Source of the DNA: Pandoraea sp. ASV26
Lineage (GTDB): Bacteria > Pseudomonadota > Gammaproteobacteria > Burkholderiales > Burkholderiaceae
Length of the DNA: 64,000 nt
NCBI RefSeq assembly: GCF_016428915.1
Contig: NZ_JAELTP010000001.1
Span: 115,168-179,167 of the forward strand
Reading direction: 5' to 3'
The position numbers were made by a program, and so were the translations under genes. Below the pieces are notes generated by a model. That model had not been told where the DNA came from and did no database searches. It saw only the letters and a program-made list of their open reading frames with translations. Position 1 is the first letter of the stretch; every line of letters begins with the position of its first letter. Of the stretch, positions 1 through 7,362 are shown in pieces.

Positions 1-2
1 AA

Positions 3-308
3 ATGCGTTGGTATTGGCAAGAATTCCTGGGTGACACAGCGCCGTCGGAGGACGACGTGCGCATCAATCTGATGGCGCAAGCCCCGCGCCACCCGCTGCC
101 GAACACGCTGGTCATTGCCGCCGAATACGATCCGTTGCACGACGAAGCGGTGTCGTACGCGCAGTTTGTGGCGCAGTCGGGCGGCCGGGCGGAAATCATC
201 GAAGCGCCCGGCCTGACGCACAGCTTCGCGAGGTTACAGCCGTTCGTGCCGCAGGCGAGACTCGTCATGCACGACGCCGCGCAGCGTCTGCGCGACTGGC
301 TGGGCTGA
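3..308 (+). CDS. Alpha/beta hydrolase (HSL-type esterase), C-terminal part
   Basis: This is the C-terminal ~100 residues of a hydrolase whose start lies before the window; the frame is open to the edge, so the Met at position 3 is probably internal. The RWYWQEFLGD segment and the AEYDPLHDE motif (catalytic Asp, residue 43 of the visible part) followed by GLTHSF (catalytic His 73) are typical of hormone-sensitive-lipase-like carboxylesterases that act on short acyl esters. The nucleophile Ser motif and the HGG oxyanion motif are out of view. The family call is firm; the substrate cannot be told. Confidence 0.8.
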   Translation: MRWYWQEFLGDTAPSEDDVRINLMAQAPRHPLPNTLVIAAEYDPLHDEAVSYAQFVAQSGGRAEIIEAPGLTHSFARLQPFVPQARLVMHDAAQRLRDWLG

Positions 309-319
309 CACCTGCGCCG

Positions 320-1159
320 TTACTTGAGCCATTTGTCCACAACGGCCTGGTACTCCCCGGTCTTCTGCGCCAGATTGAGCCACTGGTCGACGTACTGCTT
401 GAAGATGTCGTCGCCACGCGGAATCAGATAGGCCTTTTCGCCGAACTGAAGCGGCTTGTCGGGATTGACCGGGCACAGTGACGGAATGAGTTTGTGCTGC
501 AACAGGGTTTCGGACGAATCCGTGACCATCACATCGGCACGGCCATCGGCGATCTGTTGGAAGATGGTGACGTTGTCGGGATAGATGGTGAGCGTGGCCT
601 TGGGCAGGTACTGACGCGCGAAGCGCTCGTTCGTGCCGCCCGGATTGGCGATGGCGCGCGTGCTGGGCTGGTTCAGGTCGGCAAGTGTCTGATACTTCGC
701 CACGTCGGCGCAGCGCACGATGGGCGATTTGCCGTCGACCATCACGACGCTGCTGTAGTAGGCGCGCGCCGCACGATCGAGTGTGACGGAGATGCCACCG
801 ACTGCGATATCGCACTTGCCGGCGGTGAAGTCATCCATCAGCCCCTTCCACGTCGTGGGCACGATCTCGGGCTTCACGCCGAGCGATTTCGCGAGCGAGG
901 CGACCAGATCGACGTCGATCCCCTCGAACTGACCGTCCGCACGCCGATACGAGTAGGGTTTGTAGTCGCCGGTCGCGCAGGCGCGCAACGTGCCCGACTT
1001 CACGATGTCGTCGAGCCGGGAATGCATGGCGGGCGTGGCCGCCGATTGCGCGTAGGCGCTGGAGGGGGTGATCGCGGTGATAGCGGTGATAGCGGTGGAA
1101 GTGGCAAGCGCCGCCCCCGCGATGAACGCCGCGCGGGCGGCCGTCATCATGACTTTCAT
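320..1159 (-). CDS. pheC: Periplasmic cyclohexadienyl/arogenate dehydratase-like protein (PheC family)
   Basis: This 279-residue protein has a signal peptide (about 1-38) and the type-3 solute-binding fold. Its sequence follows Pseudomonas PheC more closely than ordinary amino-acid binding proteins: TGDYKPYSYR (63-72), NPGGTNERFAR (172-182) and DNVTIFQQIADG (195-206) are PheC landmarks, and E178 in GGTNE is where I recall the catalytic acid of that enzyme. PheC makes phenylpyruvate from prephenate in the periplasm. The start was chosen because AGGAGA lies a suitable distance upstream; the frame stays open further but without coding character. It is divergent from hemE. A plain ABC-transporter binding protein is the alternative, since the families are homologous; no permease gene is adjacent. 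Confidence 0.72.
   Translation of the reverse strand: MKVMMTAARAAFIAGAALATSTAITAITAITPSSAYAQSAATPAMHSRLDDIVKSGTLRACATGDYKPYSYRRADGQFEGIDVDLVASLAKSLGVKPEIVPTTWKGLMDDFTAGKCDIAVGGISVTLDRAARAYYSSVVMVDGKSPIVRCADVAKYQTLADLNQPSTRAIANPGGTNERFARQYLPKATLTIYPDNVTIFQQIADGRADVMVTDSSETLLQHKLIPSLCPVNPDKPLQFGEKAYLIPRGDDIFKQYVDQWLNLAQKTGEYQAVVDKWLK
1068..1094. repeat. Three 9-bp tandem repeats inside the pheC signal peptide
   Basis: Three adjacent 9-bp units (GTGATCGCG, then GTGATAGCG twice on the plus strand) encode repeated Ala-Ile-Thr triplets at about residues 23-31 of the PheC-like signal peptide. Copy-number change by slippage would keep the frame and alter only the length of the hydrophobic core. Confidence 0.8.
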
Positions 1160-1427
1160 GCTTGTCTCCTGAAGATTGGCGTTGTGACGCACGATGTCAG
1201 CGAACTGTCTGACGCAGCTCGTGGGGCTCCATACTAATGACTCGCCTGCCCGACGCCAACCCGCACGGCACCGATGCCGACGACGCAGCCCATCACGCCG
1301 CCAACGCCCGCCACTAACGCCCGCCGCCAACGCCTTATGTGCGGCATAACAGCCCGCCAAGCGACCGGCCCCGGGATACCCGAGTAAAATGGCCGCTTGC
1401 CCCAATCACCCAACCCACCGCCGCGAC

Positions 1428-2498
1428 GTGTCCCAAGCTCTGCAAAACGATACTTTCCTGCGCGCCCTGCTGCGCCAGCCGACCGAGTACACGCCGATCT
1501 GGCTAATGCGCCAGGCGGGCCGGTACCTGCCCGAATACAACGCCACGCGCGCCAAGGCCGGTAGCTTCCTGGCGCTCGCCAAGAACCCCGCCTACGCCAC
1601 CGAGGTCACGCTGCAACCGCTCGAGCGCTTCCCGCTCGATGCCGCCATCCTGTTCTCGGACATCCTCACCATTCCCGACGCCATGGGCCTCGGCCTGTCG
1701 TTCGAAGCCGGCGAAGGACCGCGCTTTGCGCGCCCGCTGCGCACCGAGGACGACGTGCGCCGCCTGCAAGCGCCGGACCTCGACAGCCTGCGTTACGTCT
1801 TCGACGCCGTGACCGAAATCCGCCGTGCCCTGAACGGACGCGTGCCGCTGATCGGCTTCTCCGGCAGCCCGTGGACGCTCGCGTGCTACATGGTCGAAGG
1901 CTCAGGCTCGGCCGACTACCGTACCGTCAAGACGATGATGTACGAGCGTCCCGATCTGATGACGCACATCCTCGAGACGAACGCCCGCGCCGTCGCCGCC
2001 TACCTCAACGCGCAGATCGAAGCAGGCGCGCAAGCCATCATGGTGTTCGACACCTGGGGCGGTGCGCTGGCCGACGGTCTCTACCAACGGTTCTCGCTCG
2101 CGTACATGCAAAAGGCGCTGGCCAGCGTGCATCGCGAGTGGAACGGCGCGCGCATTCCGCACATCGTCTTCACCAAGGGCGGCGGCCAGTGGCTCGAAGC
2201 CATTGCCGATACCGGCCCCGACGCCATCGGCCTGGACTGGACGGTCGATCTTGCCGCCGCGCGCCGCCGTGTGGGCGAGCGTTGTGCACTGCAAGGCAAT
2301 TTCGATCCGACCGCGCTCTTCGCGTCGCCCGAGGCCATTCGCACGGAAGTGCGCCGCCTGCTCGATGCGTACGGCAATGCGCCCGGCCACGTCTTCAATC
2401 TGGGCCACGGCATTTCGCAGTTCACCCCGCCTGAACACGTCGCGGCGCTCGTCGACGAAGTGCATAGCTACAGCCGAAAGCTGCGTCAATCGGCGTAA
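1428..2498 (+). CDS. hemE: Uroporphyrinogen decarboxylase
   Basis: Cytoplasmic enzyme that decarboxylates the four acetate groups of uroporphyrinogen III to give coproporphyrinogen III in haem synthesis. The signature [13 protein letters not shown] near the N-terminus (about residues 25-37), FSDIL and the [16 protein letters not shown] stretch are all present, as is the C-terminal NLGHGI motif. From the GTG at 1428 the product is 356 residues, the usual family length, and begins like Burkholderia HemE. An in-frame ATG at 1389 would add 13 residues of non-conserved sequence, and its surrounding TAAAATG looks more like a promoter -10 box, so GTG is preferred. Neither start has a clear Shine-Dalgarno. 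Confidence 0.95.
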   Translation: MSQALQNDTFLRALLRQPTEYTPIWLMRQAGRYLPEYNATRAKAGSFLALAKNPAYATEVTLQPLERFPLDAAILFSDILTIPDAMGLGLSFEAGEGPRFARPLRTEDDVRRLQAPDLDSLRYVFDAVTEIRRALNGRVPLIGFSGSPWTLACYMVEGSGSADYRTVKTMMYERPDLMTHILETNARAVAAYLNAQIEAGAQAIMVFDTWGGALADGLYQRFSLAYMQKALASVHREWNGARIPHIVFTKGGGQWLEAIADTGPDAIGLDWTVDLAAARRRVGERCALQGNFDPTALFASPEAIRTEVRRLLDAYGNAPGHVFNLGHGISQFTPPEHVAALVDEVHSYSRKLRQSA

Positions 2499-2633
2499 TC
2501 AGCTACGCCTGCAAGCGGTGGTGCGGGTTCGCGAGGCATTGCGCCCGGCAAACCCAACCGCCGTTTCAAGCGGGGAATGTCAAGGGAAACGCAGTGGAAT
2601 AAGCCCTCCAATCTGCGGAGTTGCCCCGAAGAC

Positions 2634-2642
2634 TTATGCACA
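2634..2642 (+). promoter_or_regulatory. DnaA box (TTATGCACA)
   Basis: TTATGCACA matches the consensus TTATNCACA for DnaA binding. It lies 260 bp before priA. Confidence 0.5.
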
Positions 2643-2812
2643 AATTCTCGCTGCGCCGCCGCAAGTGAGAGTCGACGGGGATGCCCCATCGACGTTATTC
2701 ATAAGCTATTGATCGAAAAGCATTTTTGATTCTGGCGAAGTCGAGCCTCTGCGCGACGTGAGGGCCGTGCAGCGTGGCTGGCGAGCGATAATCCCCACAG
2801 TTCTCAACATAG

Positions 2813-2821
2813 TTATCCACA
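2813..2821 (+). promoter_or_regulatory. DnaA box (TTATCCACA)
   Basis: TTATCCACA is the high-affinity form of the DnaA box, in the same orientation as the box at 2634 and about 80 bp before the priA start. This position suits autoregulation-like control of priA by DnaA, but that is inference. Confidence 0.55.
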
Positions 2822-2893
2822 AGCGTTTCAAGCGAACCGGAAAGCCGACTCAAATCCGGGGTTTACCGAGACTTCTCAGGATTCACTTTAAGT

Positions 2894-5392
2894 TTGACCC
2901 GCGCCGACGACCTGTCCGAACCGTCTCCTGCATCGACCGACGATGCGCTGTCTCCGGTCGCCATTGCGCGCACCGGCACGCCCACTATCGCCCGCGTGGC
3001 GCTCGACACCCCGCTGCTCACGCTGTTCGACTACCGGCTCGATCAGGCCGCGAGCCTCGGTCAGCTGGTGCAAGTGCCGTTCGGACGGCGACAGGTCGTA
3101 GGCGTTGTCTGGGAATTGACGCAGCGCAGCGAAGTCGACCCGGCCAAGCTGCGTGACGTGACGTCCGTCTGGCACGAATTGCCACCGCTCGGCGACGACT
3201 GGCGCGACCTGATGCAATTCGCGTCGCGGTACTACCAGCGCGGCGTCGGCGAGGTGGCACTGCCCGCCGTGCCGGGCCATCTGCGCACCCCCATGCGCTG
3301 GCCGCGACTCCTCGCCCAGCGTGGCGTGCAACGTTACCGGATCGCCGACGGCGCGCTCACCGCGCTCATGGACAACGTGCCCGCCCGGTTGCGCGCGCAA
3401 CGCCGGCTGGCCGAGGGTCTTGCGCAAGCGGGCACGCTCGACGCCGACGAGGCAAAGGCACTTTGCTCAAAGGCCGCCGACGTGCTCAAACAGTGGGCCG
3501 CCGCCGGATGGGTCGTCGTCGACACCGTGCCGTTCCATGAAGCGGTGCGCGATACCCCCGATGCTGCCGATGCCACCGTTGTGAGCGAGGAAGACGACGC
3601 CCGCCTGACCAACGCAGGCACCGACGTCTATCCCGTCACCGAAGACACCCCGGGCGCGACCAAAACGCTCACTGCCGGACAGGCCGATGCCGTCGCGGCC
3701 ATCCACGATGCGCTCGACGCGGCGGGTGCCCGGCGCCCCGGCTGCGCGCCGTCCACCGGCGCGGGTGGTGCGGATGGCGCGGGTGGCGAAGGTGAGTCGG
3801 CCGACGCCCCCGCCTGTGCACCGTTCCTGCTCTATGGCGTGACCGGCAGCGGCAAGACCGAAGTCTATTTGCGCGCGGTCGCCGAAGCCCTTCGCCAACC
3901 CGACGCGCAGGTGCTCGTGCTCGTGCCGGAAATCAATCTGACGCCACAGCTCGAAGGCGTCTTCCGCAAGCGCTTCCCCGCCGAGACCCTCGTCACGCTG
4001 CACAGCGCACTGGCCGAAGGCGAACGCGCCCGGCACTGGCTCGCGGCGCATCGCGGCGAAGCGCGCATCGTGCTCGGCACGCGGCTCGCGGTGATGGCGT
4101 CGCTGCCGCATCTGCGCCTGATCGTCGTCGACGAAGAACATGACCCGTCCTACAAGCAGCAGGAGGGCCTGCGTTACTCCGCACGCGACCTCGCCATCTG
4201 GCGCGCGAACCGGCTGCGCATCCCCGTCGTGCTCGGCTCGGCCACGCCGTCGCTCGATAGCTGGCGACGCGCCGAGCAGGGCCGCTACGTGCGTCTCGCG
4301 ATGCCCGAGCGCGCCACGCCCGACGCCGTGCTGCCGCGCGTCTCGCTCATCGACATGGAGATCGAGCGCAAGCGTCAGCGGGCGGTGCACGAGGGGTTGT
4401 CGCAACCGTTGCTCGCAGCCATTCGCGCTCGGCTCGAAGCAGGCGAGCAAAGCCTGCTGTTCCTGAATCGTCGCGGCTACGCCCCGGTGCTCAACTGCGA
4501 CGCGTGCGGCTGGATCAGCGACTGCCGCCGATGCAGCGCGCACATGGTGCTGCACAAGCCCGAGCGGCGGCTGCGCTGCCATCACTGCGGTGCCGAGTCG
4601 CGCATTCCGCATGCGTGTCCCGACTGCGGCAACCTCGATCTCGCGCCGCTGGGACGCGGCACGCAACGTATCGAAGAAGCGCTGGCGGAACACTTCCCCG
4701 ACGCGCGTCTCGCCCGCATCGACGCTGACAGCACACGCCGCAAAGGCAGCGCACAGGCGCTGTTCGCTCAGGTGCACGCCGGCGAGGTCGACATCCTGAT
4801 CGGCACGCAGATGGTCGCCAAGGGGCACGACTTTCGTAACGTAACGCTCGTGGGTGTGGTCAACGCCGACAGCGCCCTCTTCTCGCACGACTTCCGCGCG
4901 GCCGAGCGTCTCTTCGCGCAGTTGATGCAAGTCGCCGGACGCGCCGGGCGCGCCGCCCGCGCCGATGGCCCGGGCGACGTTCTGATCCAGACACGCTATG
5001 CGTCGCACCCCCTGTTCGCGTCGCTCATGCGTCATGACTACGCGGGCTTCGCGGCACAACAGCTGGAGGAACGCCGCGTCGCCCTGTTGCCGCCGTACAC
5101 GCATCAGGCGCTGCTGCGCGCCGAGGCCCGGCGTCTGGACGACGCCATGACGTTCCTCAAACAGGCCCGCGAAATCGCCGCCACCCCGGCGTTGCACGAC
5201 CCGCGCATCTCGCTGTGGGACCCGGTGCCGATGAGCATGGTCCGCATCGCAGGTACCGAGCGCGCCCAGCTCGTGGTCGAGAGTGCGCATCGCGGCGCCC
5301 TTCAACGCTTCCTCACGCACTGGATGGGCGAACTGCGTGCGCTCAAGGCCCCCGTGCGCTGGCATCTCGAAGTCGACCCTCTCGAAATATAA
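2894..5392 (+). CDS. priA: Primosomal protein N' (replication restart helicase)
   Basis: PriA is a 3'-to-5' DNA helicase that recognises abandoned forks and reloads the replisome. The N-terminal 3'-DNA-binding domain (from about residue 35, IARVALDTPLLTLFDYRL) is followed by the helicase core with Walker A GVTGSGKT near residue 315, the DEEHD box near 413, and two pairs of CxxC zinc ligands at about 535-577. At 832 residues it is about 100 longer than E. coli PriA; the excess is an Ala/Gly/Asp-rich linker at about 215-310 between the two domains. The start is a TTG with CAGGA upstream; the alternatives are internal GTG codons closer to the conserved domain, so the first ~30 residues are uncertain. 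Confidence 0.95.
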   Translation: MTRADDLSEPSPASTDDALSPVAIARTGTPTIARVALDTPLLTLFDYRLDQAASLGQLVQVPFGRRQVVGVVWELTQRSEVDPAKLRDVTSVWHELPPLGDDWRDLMQFASRYYQRGVGEVALPAVPGHLRTPMRWPRLLAQRGVQRYRIADGALTALMDNVPARLRAQRRLAEGLAQAGTLDADEAKALCSKAADVLKQWAAAGWVVVDTVPFHEAVRDTPDAADATVVSEEDDARLTNAGTDVYPVTEDTPGATKTLTAGQADAVAAIHDALDAAGARRPGCAPSTGAGGADGAGGEGESADAPACAPFLLYGVTGSGKTEVYLRAVAEALRQPDAQVLVLVPEINLTPQLEGVFRKRFPAETLVTLHSALAEGERARHWLAAHRGEARIVLGTRLAVMASLPHLRLIVVDEEHDPSYKQQEGLRYSARDLAIWRANRLRIPVVLGSATPSLDSWRRAEQGRYVRLAMPERATPDAVLPRVSLIDMEIERKRQRAVHEGLSQPLLAAIRARLEAGEQSLLFLNRRGYAPVLNCDACGWISDCRRCSAHMVLHKPERRLRCHHCGAESRIPHACPDCGNLDLAPLGRGTQRIEEALAEHFPDARLARIDADSTRRKGSAQALFAQVHAGEVDILIGTQMVAKGHDFRNVTLVGVVNADSALFSHDFRAAERLFAQLMQVAGRAGRAARADGPGDVLIQTRYASHPLFASLMRHDYAGFAAQQLEERRVALLPPYTHQALLRAEARRLDDAMTFLKQAREIAATPALHDPRISLWDPVPMSMVRIAGTERAQLVVESAHRGALQRFLTHWMGELRALKAPVRWHLEVDPLEI

Positions 5393-5529
5393 AACGGTAT
5401 ATAGCGTTCCGGAAATTTGACAACATCGTCAGAATCTCCGACGATGCGGGCATCAGTCGATCGCCGCACGTCGCACGGTTCACGTCATCCGCACCATAAG
5501 AAGTGAAGAAGTCCTTTAGGAGACATCCG

Positions 5530-6861
5530 ATGAAGTCGCACGACCGGAGCGCCGCCCCCACGGCGCCGCACATCGCTACGCCGTCCCTCATCCCTGCCGA
5601 ATCCTCGCTAAGCCCGCTATCCCCGATGGCCGAAGCCTCGCGCCGCCGCTTCTTGCGTCGTGCCGGGGCACTGGGCGTCGGGGCCAGTCTCGCCGGGCGC
5701 GCGCTCGACGTACTCGCTGCGACGACCACACCGCAGACGGTCACGCTGCCGTTTGCGAATGGCGAGCGCGAACTCGTTGCGTATCCGCAGAAGCGTGCGC
5801 TGATCCGGCTCACGGCACGTCCACCGCAACTGGAAACGCCGTTCGAAGTCTTCAACGACGGGCTCATCACGCCGAACGATGCGTTCTTCGTGCGCTACCA
5901 CCTCGCAGGCATTCCGACCGACATCGATCCGGTGAAACACCGGATTCGCGTGGGCGGCAGCGTTGCCAGACCGCTCGACATCTCGCTCGCGTCGCTCAGG
6001 AAGGACTATGGCGCGCCGGTGGAAATCGTGGCGGTGCATCAATGCTCGGGCAACAGCCGGGGCTTCTTCGAGCCGCGCGTCGGTGGCGGGCAGATCGCCA
6101 ACGGCGCGATGGGCAACGCGCGCTGGCGCGGCATTCCGCTCAAGCGGATTCTCGAGCGTGCCGGGGTGTCGGCAGGCGCGAAGCAAGTGACGTTCGAGGG
6201 CCTCGACCGGCCGATCATTCCGGCGACCCCCGAGTTCGTGAAAGCGCTCGACCTCGATCACGCGATGGACGGCGAGGTGATGATCGCATTCGCCATGAAC
6301 GGCCAGGATTTGCCGATGCTCAACGGCTTTCCCGTGCGTCTGGTCGTGCCGGGTTACTACGGCACGTACTGGGTGAAGCATCTGGCAGACATCAACGTCG
6401 TCGACAAGGTGTTCGACGGCTTCTGGATGGCCTCGGCGTACCGCATTCCCGACAACGACTGCAATTGCGTCGCGCCGGGCAAGGCGCCCGAGAAAACGAA
6501 GCCGATCGGACGCTTCACCGTGCGCTCGTTCGTCACGAGCCATACCGACGGTCAGCGTGTCGCCGTCGGCAACGCGCAGCGCGTGCGCGGCATCGCGTTC
6601 GACGGCGGCGAAGGCATTCGCGACGTGCAGTTCTCCGCCGACGGCGGCCAGACGTGGCAGGCCGCCCGACTGGGCGACGAGCTGTCGAAGTATTCGTTTC
6701 GCGAGTGGACGGCGACTTTCACGCCGCCGCAACCCGGTGAGTACGCATTGAAAGTAAGGGCGACGAATCGCGCAGGGGTCACGCAACCGCTGCAATCGCT
6801 GTGGAATCCAGCCGGCTATCTGCGCAACGGGGTGGAAACCGTGCGCGTGATCGCGGCATGA
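5530..6861 (+). CDS. sorA: Sulfite dehydrogenase, molybdopterin subunit (SorA/sulfite oxidase family)
   Basis: Periplasmic molybdenum enzyme that oxidises sulfite to sulfate, 443 residues. A twin-arginine signal (SRRRFLRRAG, 37-46) sits behind an unusually long polar N-terminal tail of about 35 residues. The oxidoreductase molybdopterin domain carries VHQCSGNSRG with C172 as the expected Mo ligand, and a dimerisation domain follows from about residue 325. The ATG at 5530 is chosen over an in-frame GTG at 5503 because AGGAGA lies 8 bases before it. The next gene, 14 bp on, encodes a small monohaem cytochrome, as in SorAB sulfite:cytochrome c oxidoreductases. A broader sulfite-oxidase-like activity is possible. 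Confidence 0.85.
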   Translation: MKSHDRSAAPTAPHIATPSLIPAESSLSPLSPMAEASRRRFLRRAGALGVGASLAGRALDVLAATTTPQTVTLPFANGERELVAYPQKRALIRLTARPPQLETPFEVFNDGLITPNDAFFVRYHLAGIPTDIDPVKHRIRVGGSVARPLDISLASLRKDYGAPVEIVAVHQCSGNSRGFFEPRVGGGQIANGAMGNARWRGIPLKRILERAGVSAGAKQVTFEGLDRPIIPATPEFVKALDLDHAMDGEVMIAFAMNGQDLPMLNGFPVRLVVPGYYGTYWVKHLADINVVDKVFDGFWMASAYRIPDNDCNCVAPGKAPEKTKPIGRFTVRSFVTSHTDGQRVAVGNAQRVRGIAFDGGEGIRDVQFSADGGQTWQAARLGDELSKYSFREWTATFTPPQPGEYALKVRATNRAGVTQPLQSLWNPAGYLRNGVETVRVIAA

Positions 6862-6875
6862 GACGGGGGACGATC

Positions 6876-7223
6876 ATGAACGTTTCGAAGTTCGCCAACC
6901 GCATGACGCGTACAGCCGCACTGCTCGGTCTGGCCTGCACACTCGGCACCGCCGCAGCCCCTGCACACGCGCTCGACATCAAGCTGCCGCAGGAGACCTC
7001 GCAACTGAAGGCGTCGACGCTCGCCGGTCATCAATCGGCCAGCGCATGGTGCGTGATGTGCCACTCGGTCGACTACATCAACAGTCAGCCGCCGATGCCC
7101 GCCGCCTTCTGGAGTGCGGAGGTCACGAAGATGGTGAGGGTGTACGGCGCGCCGATTCCGGAAGATCAGATCAGGCTGATCTCCGAGTATCTGGGCGCTG
7201 CGTACGGCAACGATCCGAAGTGA
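6876..7223 (+). CDS. sorB: Small c-type cytochrome, SorB-like electron acceptor of the sulfite dehydrogenase
   Basis: This 115-residue secreted protein (signal peptide to about residue 32) has one haem-binding site, CVMCH at 59-63, with Met residues at 74 and 86 as candidate sixth ligands. The sequence around it (CHSVDYINSQPPMP...WSAEVTKM) resembles the SorB subunit of Starkeya. It is probably translated as a unit with sorA: GGGGGA precedes the ATG 14 bp after the sorA stop. It would pass electrons from the Mo centre to a periplasmic cytochrome c. Confidence 0.82.
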   Translation: MNVSKFANRMTRTAALLGLACTLGTAAAPAHALDIKLPQETSQLKASTLAGHQSASAWCVMCHSVDYINSQPPMPAAFWSAEVTKMVRVYGAPIPEDQIRLISEYLGAAYGNDPK

Positions 7224-7252
7224 CACCCGCCGGGCGTGGCCGCCGGCGCATC

Positions 7253-7286
7253 AGGTGCAACCCGAATATTGACTCTGGTTGCACCT
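7253..7286. promoter_or_regulatory. Put operator: inverted GTTGCA repeat
   Basis: Two perfect 10-bp arms, AGGTGCAACC (7253-7262) and GGTTGCACCT (7277-7286), are separated by 14 bp. Each arm contains GTTGCA, the core reported for E. coli PutA binding in the put control region. The putA product has the ribbon-helix-helix domain needed for autorepression. Confidence 0.7.
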
Positions 7287-7307
7287 CTTTTGAAACCCGG
7301 TTACGAT
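7279..7307 (+). promoter_or_regulatory. Candidate sigma-70 promoter of putA
   Basis: TTGCAC (7279-7284), a 17-bp spacer and TACGAT (7302-7307). The -35 element lies inside the right arm of the put operator, so bound PutA would block polymerase. Confidence 0.5.
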
Positions 7308-7362
7308 GCCGCAATTCACCCGCTATGGGTGTCACGTTTTCGCGTCATCAGGTAACCCTTCC

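Larger units (their letters stand above)
2499..2893. other. Intergenic region hemE-priA
   Basis: A 395-bp stretch without a gene. It is less GC-rich than its flanks (for example around 2690-2740) and holds two consensus DnaA boxes on the plus strand plus weaker look-alikes such as TTATTCATA at 2695 and AATCCCCACA near 2790. Open frames here have no coding character. No terminator with a U-tract was seen for hemE. Confidence 0.6.
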
